This document shows positions 44,101 to 53,552 of a stretch of 64,000 bases of DNA, in pieces. Origin of the DNA: Leguminivora glycinivorella (lineage: Eukaryota; Arthropoda; Insecta; Lepidoptera; Tortricidae). How positions within the stretch are numbered: position 1 is the stretch's first letter; each line of letters begins with the position of its first letter. The notes under the pieces were generated by a model, which saw only the letters and a program-made list of their open reading frames with translations, was not told the DNA's origin and did not search any database. The DNA lies in contig NC_062996.1 in the NCBI RefSeq assembly GCF_023078275.1, positions 10,292,001-10,356,000 on the forward strand, given 5' to 3'. The position numbers were made by a program, and so were the translations under genes.

Positions 44101-47100
44101 CGAATTTAAGGCGAGCGAAGCCGCGGGAAAAAGCTAGTCAAAACATAGTTTGAGCAACATACATACAATCACGCCTGTATCCCATAAAGGGGTAGGCAGA
44201 ACACATGAAACTACTAAAGCTTCAGTGCCACTCTTGGCAAATAAGGGGTTGAAAGAAAACGAAACTGTGACATTGCAGTGACAGGTTGCCAGCCTCTCGC
44301 CTACGCCACAATTTAACCCGTATCCCACAGTCGCCTTCTACGACACCCACGGGAAGAAAGGGGGTGGTGAAATTCTTAACCCGTCACCACACAGGCAACA
44401 CATTATCACAATATCTATTTTAGAGCTGTCTCTATTTTATCTCTAAACAAAGGCAATCGGTCAATCAATTGAAGATAATGTGGAAGTACCTACTGACAGA
44501 CGAGGATATTGTAGATATTTATTGCATGTCAGGATACTTAGTTGAAAACAATGGTGTAACAATGTTAGTAAATCATATTAAACGATACTTAAATGACCAG
44601 AAATAATTGACCACTACGCGCCATGTTGCGGAAATTTATTAGAACTAAGTGAACTGTCGCTCCACAGGTACAGTAAACGGTCATAAGAAGGTGCGCCCAC
44701 GGGCGACTTTTCAAAGCGACTTTTTTGTCGCGACCATGGGCTAGTATGAAAGTGCGCAACGAAGCGACGCAACTTTTCATACAAATACGTAAGTCGCCGA
44801 GCAACTTTGTCGCCCGTGGGAGAATACACATCGGCTTTTCGTCTTCATAGAGCGTTGTCTCTTTCTTGCTTATGTGACGTTACTTGTCTCTTTCGAAGAC
44901 GAAGAAGAAAGACAGATGTGCATTTTTTATGGCTGTTTACTGTATCAGAATAACAGCGCTCTCTTGAGACTTTTCTGGCCAGTTAGGGTAATGTCACAAT
45001 GGTGGGTGGGTGGATTCAGGGGGTTTAAAAGGTTGGTAGAATAGGGACGGTAGAATTAGCTCATGTTGGTACATATTTGATGCAAGTCATGTCGCTCTAG
45101 TGAGTGACGTCATGTGTACAACTAATTAACAATGAGTCGATAACTCGATAAGTAGCTCATTGTGTCATAGCTTCTATAGTAGATGTAGAGGTTTTTATAA
45201 TGACTTGTAGAATTTCGTCAGATTTTGAATACAGGTGTATAGATATTTATGTAGCTGACCGTACACACTTAGTAGAACGAATTTAAAAAAAAGTTTATTC
45301 AGTATGTCTGTATATTGTCACTACTTTTAAAAAATCTCGTATCTCACGCTGTTCCTCAAAGTTAAAACGCAGTAAGTCTATATGCATTCCATACATACTT
45401 ACTACAATTTTCTTTTCATTGACAGACGAAGATACAAGTTTTTTTTTAAGTAGTGACGATATAATGCTCACATTTACACTTTTTCTTCTGCCAAACCACA
45501 GTGCGGTTTGTGAAGATGAAAATGTTGTTATTGCTAGAAGCAAGGACAATTTAGGCGTGCAACGCCACTGAAAGATGTCATTGAGATAATCTTACATAAC
45601 CTTCTTACTCCGGTCCGGAACAACAATAGCGGCCATTTTGCAAATTGAGCGTCCGCCATCTTTGATTGAATTCATTGACCTCTTGACACTTCGCCTCGTC
45701 GATAAATACGTACGCGTGTTATTTACATTTATTTATTTATAAACATAGGGTTATACCCGTGGGTTATACCAAGTTAACCAGCTGACTACTTTTGACATCG
45801 CCAGTGCAAATCGCCTGACTCTAGTCCACACAAGATTAAAGACAAATAATTTTGTAACGTTTATATTTTTTAACCCCCGACGCAAAAACGAAGGGGTGTT
45901 ATAAGTTTGACGTGTCTGTCTGTCTGTTTGTCTGTCTGTGGCATCGTAGCTTCCGAACGGATGAACCGATTTAGATTTAGTTTTTTTGTCTGAAAGCTGA
46001 GTTATATGTTATTTACTGTTGACAGATAAACCGAACAATGGGAATAAATATCTGTGTTCATCACACAAATAAATAGTCGCCTATTAGACCGGTCGTCAAA
46101 TCTTTCTTGCTTCCTACGTAGGTTTAACGAGGCCAACTAAAAACTTCCTCTTGCGGCTTCCTTCCAGTTTCCGCATTGCAAAAACTTTAGACTCAAATAT
46201 ACTTTATAATTATTTCCATATAACCTCATTTAGTTTTATTTAAAACAAAACATTCCGACTGACTCTAAGAGGTTCGAAGAGTAACACTGAAACTACTATT
46301 TTTTTAATTAATGGTTCACGTGCTCTGCCTACCCCTTTTGGGGCTCGGCGTGAGTTTATGCACAGTCAACCTATGTGAATCCTAGGTAGAACCTTGTCAC
46401 AGTAAACGTCATTGTGATTTCTATGGCAAACAGAACGGTGTCAATAAGAAAGCTTCGCTAACTCGTAATCACATGAGTTGATTCAATTAGGAGATCGAAC
46501 TAGTTTCGGTTCTATCTCAGAGATGGCGGGGGGGCGCCTTAGCCTTCGATAATTGTGTCATATACTTGAAAATTTCGACCCTTGCCACCGTGACCGAATG
46601 GCCGAGTGGTTTGAGGCATCCGTCGCGATAACGGAGGACGCTGGTTCGAATCCAGCTTTGGACACTTGGAGGCCTTGGTCATTTTTTTCTTTGTATATGA
46701 CATTTATTTCAGTTAATAAGAAAGGGTTCTAGAGTGGCCTAGGATTCAAATGGTTGACCGTACTGTGAATGCATTCATGTATTATTTAATGCATACAAAA
46801 GAGAGTACCTACTCAAAATATCTTCAATTATGGCAGCACTCCAAAGTCCAAAGAAATCGGTGTCAATACCTTGCGTCATTGCGCAATTCTTAATTTAAAG
46901 TTTGTTTTAAAATTGTAACAACAAACGAAGCAATACAAAATAATGTCAAATAGAAACATACAATAATAACATTACTATCCCTTTAAGGAAGTCGGGGGGA
47001 AGTAAAATGCTCTCCCGAAAGGGAAGAAATCCAATATAGCATCACTTTAAAATATAAAAGCTGTAAAATTAGACGGATTTCATGTATAAGCTACTTTCCT

Positions 47101-50100
47101 TTTATTCAAATCAGTTTTTTAAACTGTGAAAACTAATTTTGACGGTTTTCTAATATGGAATTAATATGAAATCGAGTCGAGTGACGACACGGTTAACTCA
47201 TTTGCTTCATATACCTACTCCTATTTCTACCAGATTTGAGATTTTAACAGCAAATGTGATGAAACGAAAATGACTATAAAACGTTTCTTGGGCTGCGTTA
47301 CAATTTTGGTACTCATGATTATGATTATTCTGTATAATGACCTGTTTTCGTTGTCCTTCAGGCTCAGTGGCGCCAGTGAACGTGCCCAAGGAATGGATCA
47401 CCATCCACGGCACCTGCCGCTCGGCCATGAGACGCCAGATCCAGATGGAGGTCCGCGCTTCGCTCCAGTACCTGGCTATGGGTGCCCACTTCTCTAGAGA
47501 TGGGGTAAGTTCTACTTGAGCTCCTGGGTATGTTGGCCTTAAGCAGTTAGGTTTATGAATGATGCTTCGCCATGAGACGCCAGATCCAGATGGAGGTCCG
47601 CGCTTCGCTGCAGTATTTGGCTATGGGTGCCCACTTCTCAAGAGATGGGGTAAGCTGTTCCTTCAGTCCTTACGGTTTAATATAGTTTGACTTTTCTTAA
47701 AGCACTCGTAATAGGCGAGACGACTAAAAATAACTAATTAATCCTTCAGTTAGATTATCAAATAATTTTAGACACGTATTTTTTATTTTTTCTCGTAAAC
47801 GAAAAGTGACGACGGTGCAGTGCGTTGAAGTTTCGCGTGCCGTCACGCCTGCAATTTTTACTTAGAAGTGACGTCACAAGCCCCCACTCCGGAACTTTGA
47901 TGCTCTATATCTTTGTATTTTTTCATTAATTAGAAAAAGCAAAAAATATGTGTTCAGTATTTTTGGACGATCTAACTGACGGACTAAACAGAATGCCATT
48001 TTTTTTTATGTAGTCGTCATCCCTATTGTATTGTAGTCTGATACGCTCGAAAATTCACAAGGCCCTTTGAAAGCTTAAACACTTTAATTTTTGTCTATAA
48101 ATATCCATGGTTTCTGATGTTTCCCCTTTTCTTAGGTGAACAGGCCAGGCTTCGCCAAGTTGTTCTTCGATGCGGCGTCAGAAGAGCGTGAACACGCCCT
48201 GAAGCTGATCGACTACCTGCTGATGCGTGGAGAGCTGACTCATGATGTGTCCTCTCTCATCAAGATCAGGGTAAGTTCATAAGTTGATACATCAAGTAAA
48301 TCGAAGGAATTAAAGGCTGGCGGGTGATAATGACAAATCAGGAATGTCTTTTCAAGATACTCTTTTGTTAAGTCACGCTTCGATGCGGATGCGAGAAGTT
48401 TATCGACTACCTGCTGATAGAGCTGACTCATGATGTGTCCTCTCTCATCAAGATCAAGGTAAGTTGAACCATCAAGTAGACATCACTAGCAGCTTAAAGG
48501 AACTAAAGACTGGCGGGAAATGATGACAAATCGGGAAGGTCTTTTCAAAAGACTTGCTAAATCATTCTTCGATGCGGATACGAGGAGTTTATCGGCTACC
48601 TGCTGATACGTGCAGAGCTGACTCATGATATGTACTCTATCATCAAGATCAGGGTAAGTTGAACCATCAAGTCAACATTAGTGACGGCTTGAAGGAAGAG
48701 ATACTTCTCTTCCTTCAAGCCGTCACTAATGTTCTCAGGTAGTAACCAAAGGTTCAGGGGAGGTCTTTTGCGAAGTCATGCTTCGAGGTGGACGCGAGGA
48801 GTTCATAGACTACTTGCTGATGCGTAGAGAGCTGACTCATGATGTGCCTACTGTCTTTTCTCATTAAGTAACTATTACCAACAGCTTGAAGGAGGAATGA
48901 TAATCGTTATCATCTTCAGTTTCTCGAACGACCTTCACTTCTTTATCCACTAAGACGTTTTGCATATATTTGTTAACCTTTAGGTGCACGTACATCCAAA
49001 GCCATCCAACGGAGCAGCAGCTGACATTCACCATTGTCATTATATTTTGTTGTTTGTTATTGCGATGAAATTTGAACTACAAATAGTTTATAACCCGTAC
49101 CAGTACATAGGATACTTTATTTCAACAATGATTCCTACTTTAAAGGGAGCCCACTCCCTTTTACAAACCTGTGCGACAAACTAAAAAGGAGGGGTAGGGC
49201 ACTTCTGTACCGTACAATTAAATAACTTACTATTTTGTTTTCTAGCCCCCGGAAAGCAAGACCTGGGAAGCCGGCGTAGACGCCCTGGAACAGGCCCTGA
49301 TGATGGAGAACGAGGTCACCAAGAGCATCCGCACCGTCATCTCCGCCTGCGAGGACGACCCAGAGTTCAATGACTACCATGTAAGTTTCTTACCACTGCT
49401 GCATCATCAATCTAGTACCAGCTTCTTGGAGCCACTAGTAAGTTTGGAACGTTGCCAGTTGAGCACCAAGGCCTTCAACAGGTCGGTTCCGGAGCACAGG
49501 TTTACGAACCACGACACCCCGGTCGTATCGTTCTACCGGATTAAGATGGGGGGGACGAGTGAGTGCACCTGCGTCTGCGCGTACGTTTGTGCACTGGAAT
49601 ATCTCCTGCGCACTTGACTGCTTTGTGCTAGTACCAGCATCTAGCTAGACCAGAGTTCGAGTGCCTTGAGTTCTCAGCTAAAAGACTGGACACAGTTTAA
49701 ACTTTTATTTGAAACTCGAGTTTTTGTGAACTTCATCATCATAACAGCTCTTTATCGCCTACTGCTGAGCAAACTGAACCAGGCCTACGTCACTCGCTCG
49801 CGGTCGCGCGTTAAGTATCTCCACGCTAGCCTAGCCGTTCATTCGAATGAACAAGTGGCAAGTGAACACAGACCAACCCCTATAGACATCCATTACAAGA
49901 CGACTCGCGGTCGCCAGCCTTCCTAGTATTTGCACTGATATAAGCGCGGGCGCTCGCCGTGCCCGATCAGTATCGACCAAGTAACAGACCCGAAAGCAGC
50001 GCGTGTTTTTCGCACAAAAAAATTGGAAAAGGGTATTTTGATGCCTTAAAGATGTCCACCTGTAGTGTGAAATGGTGTGGAAAGGTAACAAGAAGTTCAA

Positions 50101-50910
50101 ATTTAAAAACAGACGGCATTACATTCCACAAATAAGTCATATTTATAATTTATTCAGAGCCGGCATAGGTCAACTTACATTGGCCACTTACGCGTCAGTA
50201 GAGGGACAGTCATACTTCTGTCCCTTTTCATCTGGCGCGACTGCCCGCCGTCCTTGAAACGGCCAATCACAGCGCGCTTAACACATTCCCCGCCCGCTCC
50301 TCGCACCCCAAACACTGGTGACTCGTATCGCGAACAAAATATACAAGACTGCTACTCTATAGGAGGTTCTCTGTGCAAGTGAAGGATCTGTTATGTTAGT
50401 AACTTATTAATAATCTTGACTGAACATAGGCCTCTCCTTTAGTACGCCACTTCTCCCGGTCCTGAGCTAGTCTCATCCAGTTGTGACCCTTATCAACTTG
50501 TTAAATATCAAGTCTAAAGTATTTCAAAGTGTGGTGTTTTGTACCTAAAAGGCAAATGCAATGAGTCATTATGCCCTTTTATTATGAAATATCACACATT
50601 TAAGCTCAATATTTTCAATTAACACCAGGCTTACCGTACTTCTTTTTTGCTGGGCGGAATGTATATAACCTTGTTTAAAATATAAAAATCTCAAGAGACA
50701 ATACGTTTATGACTATTTTTATTTTATACTGTATTTTTACCCTTTTTCTTACAGCTTGTCGACTACCTGACCGGTGAATTCCTGGAAGAGCAGTACAAGG
50801 GCCAGCGCGACCTTGCCGGCAAAGCCACCACCCTCAAGAAGATGATGGACCGTCACTCGGCCCTTGGAGAATTCTTGTTCGACAAGAAACTTCTCGGCAT
50901 GGCCATCTAA
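32105..50910 (+). CDS. Fer1HCH: Secreted ferritin heavy chain homologue (5 exons, 211 aa)
   Basis: Coding exons: 32105-32171, 47362-47504, 48136-48270, 49246-49380 and 50755-50910; all borders are GT-AG and in frame. A signal peptide (MKAVMLAVVSFLAVFAPALA) directs secretion; the mature protein begins near TQCSVAP. All ferroxidase-centre residues of H chains are present: Glu52, Tyr59, Glu87, His90 (in 'EEREHALKL'), Glu136 and Gln173 ('EEQYKGQRDL'). It oxidises Fe2+ and co-assembles with the light chain homologue in a 24-mer. The IRE upstream and the shared promoter link its control to Fer2LCH. Intron 1 is 15.2 kb and full of TEs. Introns 2 and 3 carry partial copies of the preceding exons. Confidence 0.96.
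32172..34340 (+). other. Proximal part of Fer1HCH intron 1, no gene seen
   Basis: AT-rich sequence without convincing ORFs or repeats with clear ends. Confidence 0.5.
34344..34889 (-). repeat. Common repeat (CCGGCCAAGAGCG family), uninterrupted copy
   Basis: Reversed, it runs from CCGGCCAAGAGCGTGTCGGG to GACATGGCGAAACTATAAGG, GTTCCTAGTTGACTACGGAA and CCCTAAAA. The TAA within ACTATAAGGG (about 34378-34380) is the undisturbed counterpart of the Harbinger target at 10062. Confidence 0.9.
35434..36035 (-). repeat. Minisatellite, exact 120-bp period, five units
   Basis: Units start TCTGATGATGGAGCCGGAAG at 35434, 35554, 35674, 35794 and, diverged, 35914. A 120-bp period is a multiple of three, which is why a 149-codon ORF crosses it; that ORF is not a gene. 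Confidence 0.9.
36189..36284. mobile_element. Palindromic MITE (copy 3)
   Basis: AGGCAATCATGGTCGCGCGA and TCGCGCGACCATGATTGCCT are exact reverse complements, with the GGGACGGCC core inside. Confidence 0.8.
37185..37665. repeat. Long hairpin, about 175-bp arms
   Basis: The left arm (about 37205-37382) holds 'AACACGCTTTTATAAATGCA', 'TTATGGATCGTTCAAGTTGT' and 'AAAAGCGTGGGGCGCTG'. The right arm (about 37496-37662) starts CAGCGCCCCACGCTTTTAC and is near-perfectly complementary. The loop is about 114 bp. Confidence 0.85.
38373..38790 (+). repeat. 415-bp repeat (copy A)
   Basis: It starts near AGTTATTTGTTATACAAGGG and ends GAGCTAGTGAGGGGAAAA. It is almost identical to 54412-54834 and includes CCACGAGCGAAGCGAGTGGT. 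Confidence 0.85.
39133..39657. mobile_element. 525-bp hAT element with 8-bp duplication
   Basis: TIR TAGGGATGTACCGACTAGTC mirrored at the right end, with duplication CCAAATAT at 39125-39132 and 39658-39665. The ends are packed with CGACTAGTCGG repeats, likely transposase sites. Confidence 0.9.
40490..41514. mobile_element. hAT MITE with 8-bp duplication, carrying a nested element
   Basis: The ends CAGTGGCGGCTGGT and (reversed) CAGCAGCGGCTGGT are flanked by GTAGGTAG at 40482-40489 and 41515-41522. Only about 137 bp belong to this element; the rest is the insertion at 40550-41437. Confidence 0.85.
40550..41437. mobile_element. 888-bp Harbinger-like element with TTA duplication
   Basis: TIR GGGTCCCCCCACATCTAGCG and its mirror, TTA outside both (40547-40549, 41438-41440). 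The arms are about 190-215 bp, very GC-rich, with palindromic GCGGCGTCGACGCCGC blocks. The middle is AT-rich and non-coding. Arg/Ala-rich ORFs here are composition artefacts. Confidence 0.8.
41601..42048 (+). repeat. Common repeat (CCGGCCAAGAGCG family), 3'-truncated
   Basis: It starts AAAACCGGCCAAGAGCGTGT and follows the 9533 copy until AGCTTTCTAGTGCTTACGG, where similarity stops before the (GGAC)n tract. Confidence 0.85.
42050..43650 (+). other. Fer1HCH intron 1 stretch, no gene seen
   Basis: AT-rich. 42670-43050 is low-complexity and may be an unrecognised repeat. The reading frames are short and unlike any family I know. Confidence 0.4.
43732..43875. mobile_element. MITE with CGTCACTACTTTTAAAAAA ends
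   Basis: Short terminal repeats at both ends enclose a conserved unique core (AGTATGTATGGAATACATAT). Copies at 45320-45462, 28143-29093 (split) and 54361-54940 (split). Confidence 0.8.
43925..44140 (+). repeat. Interspersed repeat (GCGAGCGAAGCCGCGGG end)
   Basis: It contains 'TTTGTCCGTCTTTCACGGCA', 'GATAGTTGAAGGGATGG' and ends GCGAGCGAAGCCGCGGGAAA then AGCTAGT. Also at 52360-52555 (+) and 60785-60935 (-). Confidence 0.7.
44150..44400. repeat. Interspersed repeat (GGGGTAGGCAGAACACATGA)
   Basis: It shares long stretches with 56455-56625 (GTGCCACTCTTGGCAAATAA, TGCAGTGACAGGTTGCCAGC), plus reversed fragments at 29395-29495 and 46315-46350. Confidence 0.7.
45320..45462. mobile_element. MITE with GTCACTACTTTTAAAAAA ends
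   Basis: Opposite orientation to 43732-43875, same core. TATA-rich bases flank both ends. Confidence 0.8.
46587..46720 (+). mobile_element. tRNA-Ser-like SINE
   Basis: The head folds as a tRNA with anticodon loop CGCGATA (CGA) and T arm GCTGGTTCGAATCCAGC. It lacks the long variable arm of real tRNA-Ser and runs into GGAGGCCTTGGTCATTTTTT, the tail of a SINE seen at several sites. Confidence 0.6.
47362..47504 (+). CDS. Fer1HCH: Fer1HCH exon 2 (first helix)
   Basis: Acceptor TGTCCTTCAG. Encodes SVAPVNVPKEWITIHGTCRS and 'QIQMEVRASLQYLAMGAHFS' with Glu52 and Tyr59 of the ferroxidase centre. Donor GGG|GTAAGT in phase 0. Confidence 0.95.
47571..47656 (+). pseudogene. Partial duplicate of Fer1HCH exon 2 with its donor
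   Basis: The 3' 78 nt of exon 2 recur 67 bp into intron 2, from GCCATGAGACGCCAGATCCA to GATGGGG and a GTAAGC donor. Four differences, all synonymous (CTC/CTG, TAC/TAT, CTG/TTG, TCT/TCA). In-frame TGA lies just upstream, so it cannot extend into a longer exon. Confidence 0.9.
48136..48270 (+). CDS. Fer1HCH: Fer1HCH exon 3 (EEREH motif)
   Basis: VNRPGFAKLFFDAASEEREH then 'ALKLIDYLLMRGELTHDVSS'. Carries Glu87 and His90. Acceptor TTTTCTTAG, donor AGG|GTAAGT, phase 0. Confidence 0.95.
48370..48458 (+). pseudogene. Decayed duplicate of exon 3 tail (copy a)
   Basis: CTTCGATGCGGATGCGAGAAG then TATCGACTACCTGCTGATAG to ATCAAG|GTAAGT. About 21 bases covering the E-R-E-H codons are missing, so it could not encode a ferroxidase site. 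Confidence 0.85.
48559..48653 (+). pseudogene. Decayed duplicate of exon 3 tail (copy b)
   Basis: Same structure as copy a, lacking the E-R-E-H codons, ending ATCAGG|GTAAGT. The intron sequence after the donor (TTGAACCATCAAGT) is also copied. Confidence 0.85.
48674..48733. repeat. 27-bp perfect hairpin in Fer1HCH intron 3
   Basis: The arm 48674-48700 (ends GGCTTGAAGGAAGAG) and arm 48707-48733 are exact reverse complements around a 6-nt loop. It lies between decayed exon copies b and c. Confidence 0.9.
48772..48875 (+). pseudogene. Decayed duplicate of exon 3 tail (copy c)
   Basis: It reads GAAGTCATGCTTCGAGG, TAGACTACTTGCTGATGCGT and GAGCTGACTCATGATGTG, then diverges; the donor region reads CATTAAGTAAC and has decayed. 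Confidence 0.75.
49246..49380 (+). CDS. Fer1HCH: Fer1HCH exon 4
   Basis: PPESKTWEAGVDALEQALMM then 'ENEVTKSIRTVISACEDDPE'. Carries Glu136. Acceptor TTTTCTAG, donor CAT|GTAAGT, phase 0. Confidence 0.95.
50052..50136 (+). pseudogene. THAP-domain fragment of a transposon
   Basis: MSTCSVKWCGKVTRSSNLKT then 'DGITFHK' is the start of a THAP zinc finger (C-x4-C, then a F-H-x near the first helix). It breaks off at CACAAATAAGT, where an intact copy would probably have a GTAAGT donor. It is in Fer1HCH intron 4 and unrelated to ferritin. Confidence 0.6.
50755..50910 (+). CDS. Fer1HCH: Fer1HCH exon 5 (C-terminus)
   Basis: LVDYLTGEFLEEQYKGQRDL then 'LGEFLFDKKLLGMAI' and TAA. Carries Gln173. Acceptor TTTCTTACAG. 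Confidence 0.95.
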   Translation, partial: LVDYLTGEFLEEQYKGQRDLAGKATTLKKMMDRHSALGEFLFDKKLLGMAI

Positions 50911-51710
50911 AGCCTTTTAACATGTTAAAAAATAGTGTTACCATAGAGAAACGTCATCTGTCAGTCGGCCATTCTGATTTGGCAACTGACATTCAGCCAT
51001 TTTGTGTCCAAATAGTGTATTTAAATTCTTTTTTGATTGGTAATTTAGCATTTAACATCTATTATATGCAGCAGGGACGCATACATATTTTAGGATGGCC
51101 GTGTCGGTATTTTTTTATTTTAAAATCATTGTACAAATTTTATTAAAAAGTAATAGCTACCATAGATTCGTTCCTATCTGACGGCCGTTTAGAAACCATT
51201 TCGCGCCAATTTTTTTTAAATACTTTATTTTATTTAATCTTATGTACAAATATTGTAGTTGTAAGAATTAGAAACTGCTAGGCATAAGTGTCTATGCCAT
51301 TTAACCTATTTAAAAAATATATCTACCATAGACTCAGTACATTTTTTTTTTTCATTTTACCTAGACTTCAGCCGATTATCATTCAGCCTTTAAAAAAAAT
51401 ATTATTTTAACTTTGTACAAATGTAGTTTTAAGCATTTTATTACTCCACTATAGTTACGTATATCAAGTCAATTTAACTTTTAAGTGACGTTCCACACCC
51501 AAGGGGTCATATTTCTTAAGCAATACTTTTTTGCTCTTGAAGGACCCTTTGTATGTGCAGCAAATGTGCAGTGTCACAAATAGATATCATGTAGGCAAAA
51601 AATCAAGTATTTGTCCTATAGAATAGATGTTTGAAACACAGTGCTCAAGGCATTTGCGTTACTGTTTATATTGTTTAATTTTGGTAAATAAAGTTTTTTC
51701 ATCCATTCAT
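50911..51710 (+). other. Fer1HCH: Fer1HCH 3' UTR
   Basis: AT-rich with no repeats recognised. An AATAAA at 51687-51692 is the likely poly(A) signal, giving a UTR of about 0.8 kb. Confidence 0.6.
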
Positions 51711-51999
51711 TTGAGTTTTATTAGAAGCTTTTATCCAACTTGCCTTGTTAGTATGTTAGTGTGCGTCAAAACGTACAAGCTAAATTTAACCCACTTCCCG
51801 GTTTCCGATTAAGCTGAAATTTTGCACACATATGTAAATCACGTGACAATGCAATATTATGGTATCATGGAACTGATCTGATGATGGAGCAGAAAGGTGG
51901 TCATCGGAACTCTGTTATGAAACGTCGTATCCCAATATTACCAATCGAGTAAGGGGTTTTTAGAAACGTCTCGGAGAGCAGTAGATGACCGAAAAAATT

Positions 52000-52215
52000 A
52001 AAATTTTGAAAAACCCCTGACCGCGACCTAGTGGACCGATTTTCATGAAACATGGCTAAGAACACTCCCGACTAACACAGCTTTCAAATGAAAAAAACCA
52101 AATCGAAATCGGTTCATCCGTTCGGGAGCTACGATGCCACAGACAGACACACACACAGACAGACAGACACGTCAAACTTATAACACCCCGTCGTTTTTGC
52201 GTCGGGGGTTAAAAA
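52000..52215 (+). repeat. Common repeat (GTCGGGG family)
   Basis: Full copy from AAAATTTTGAAAAACCCCTG to GCGTCGGGGGTTAAAA with a short CAGA/CACA tract. Followed at 52360-52555 by the GCGAGCGAGGCCGCGGGCG repeat. Confidence 0.8.
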
Positions 52216-52719
52216 AGCTTGTGCCAATTTACTTTAATCAAAGGTGCCAAAAATGAAATTTTTGCAAAAAACCTATAAGAAGCCCTTTCATTCACAAGGT
52301 GTATGATTCTAGAAGGTATAGGGTCAATGTACTAGTTTTCGTCCACTTGAAGTGTTTGTTCGTCTTTCACGGCAAAACGTTTACAGATTGACATGATTTT
52401 TTAAGTGCAGATAGTTGAAGGGATGGAGAGTGACGTAAGCTACTTTTTGTCTCTTTCTAACCCCCACTTCCCTAAATGGAGGGTGGAAGTTTGTATGGAG
52501 CATTCCGCCATTTTCGAAATTAACGCGAGCGAGGCCGCGGGCGATAGCTAGTTTAGTATTTAATTTGCTAGTTGCTAAATATAAAATTAGAATTAGACTT
52601 AAAAGGTATGGAATAAGTCTCCACTTTGTGAGGTAAGGTAGGTTTATCTTATCTTATACTTTTAAACGAGCAATTCTTGTATATTTATTTATTTATTTAT
52701 ATATTTATTTACACTGACG

Positions 52720-53140
52720 ATCTCGGAAACCGCTCTAACGATTTCGCTGAAATTTGTTATGTGGGGGTTTTTGGGGGTGAAAAATCGGTCTAACTTATCC
52801 TTAGGTCCCGGAAAACGCGAATTTTCGAGTTTTCATGCGTTTTTCTTCGCGCGCCATCTCGTGTGCAGTAGTTGTGCTGTTAAGACAGAATTCTTTCGGT
52901 CGATGTAAGTACTATTTATTGCAAACACTAGATGGCGACACAGGTCAAGGCTAAAACGAATAGAAAAATACAGTATTTGAGTTTTTGTGGCGAAATGCGC
53001 GCCATCTCGTGTGGAGTAGTTGTGTTGTTAAGGCTGAGAATTCTTTCGCTCGATGTAGGTACTATTCATTTTTGAACTAGATGGCGACACATGTCAAGGA
53101 TACGAAACAGAACCGAGCGAAGCTCGGTCGCCCAGATATT
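52720..53140 (+). repeat. Repeat with internal duplication
   Basis: Two blocks share GCGCGCCATCTCGTGTG and AGATGGCGACACA(T/G)GTCAAGG. It ends ACCGAGCGAAGCTCGGTCGC. No ORF. Confidence 0.65.
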
Positions 53141-53165
53141 TTATACATAATAGAAGACTAACCAC

Positions 53166-53367
53166 AAAATTAAAATTTTGAAAAAACCCCCGACCGCGAC
53201 GTAGTAGACCAATTTTCATGAAACATGGCTAAGAACACTCCCGACTTAATCAGCTTTCAGACAAAAAAACTAAATCTAAATTCGTTCATCCGTTCGGGAG
53301 CTACGATGCCACAGACAGACACGTCAAACTTATAACACCCCGTCGTTTTTGCGTCGGGGGTTAAAAA
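53166..53367 (+). repeat. Common repeat (GTCGGGG family)
   Basis: AAAATTTTGAAAAAACCCCC to GCGTCGGGGGTTAAAA. The CAGA tract is only two units long here. Confidence 0.8.
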
Positions 53368-53552
53368 GTGGACGAAAATCGGATCTGGGCGAAAACTAGC
53401 ACAATTACCCAACTAACAAAATACCACACCACACTAGAGGCCTTGGTCACTTCTTCTTTCATGTGTAATTTATTTCGGTTTTGATTTATATTAGTACAAG
53501 TTGAAATATTTTCAAGATTTTGTTTTTAACTTGCAGAAACGTCTACATATTT

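Noticed and set aside
46587..46665. tRNA-Ser(CGA) gene
   Set aside because: Good D and T arms, but no long variable arm and it continues into a SINE tail repeated elsewhere.
49135..49617. ORFs on both strands around Fer1HCH exon 4
   Set aside because: They read through the exon borders or lie antisense; the exon itself explains the coding signal.
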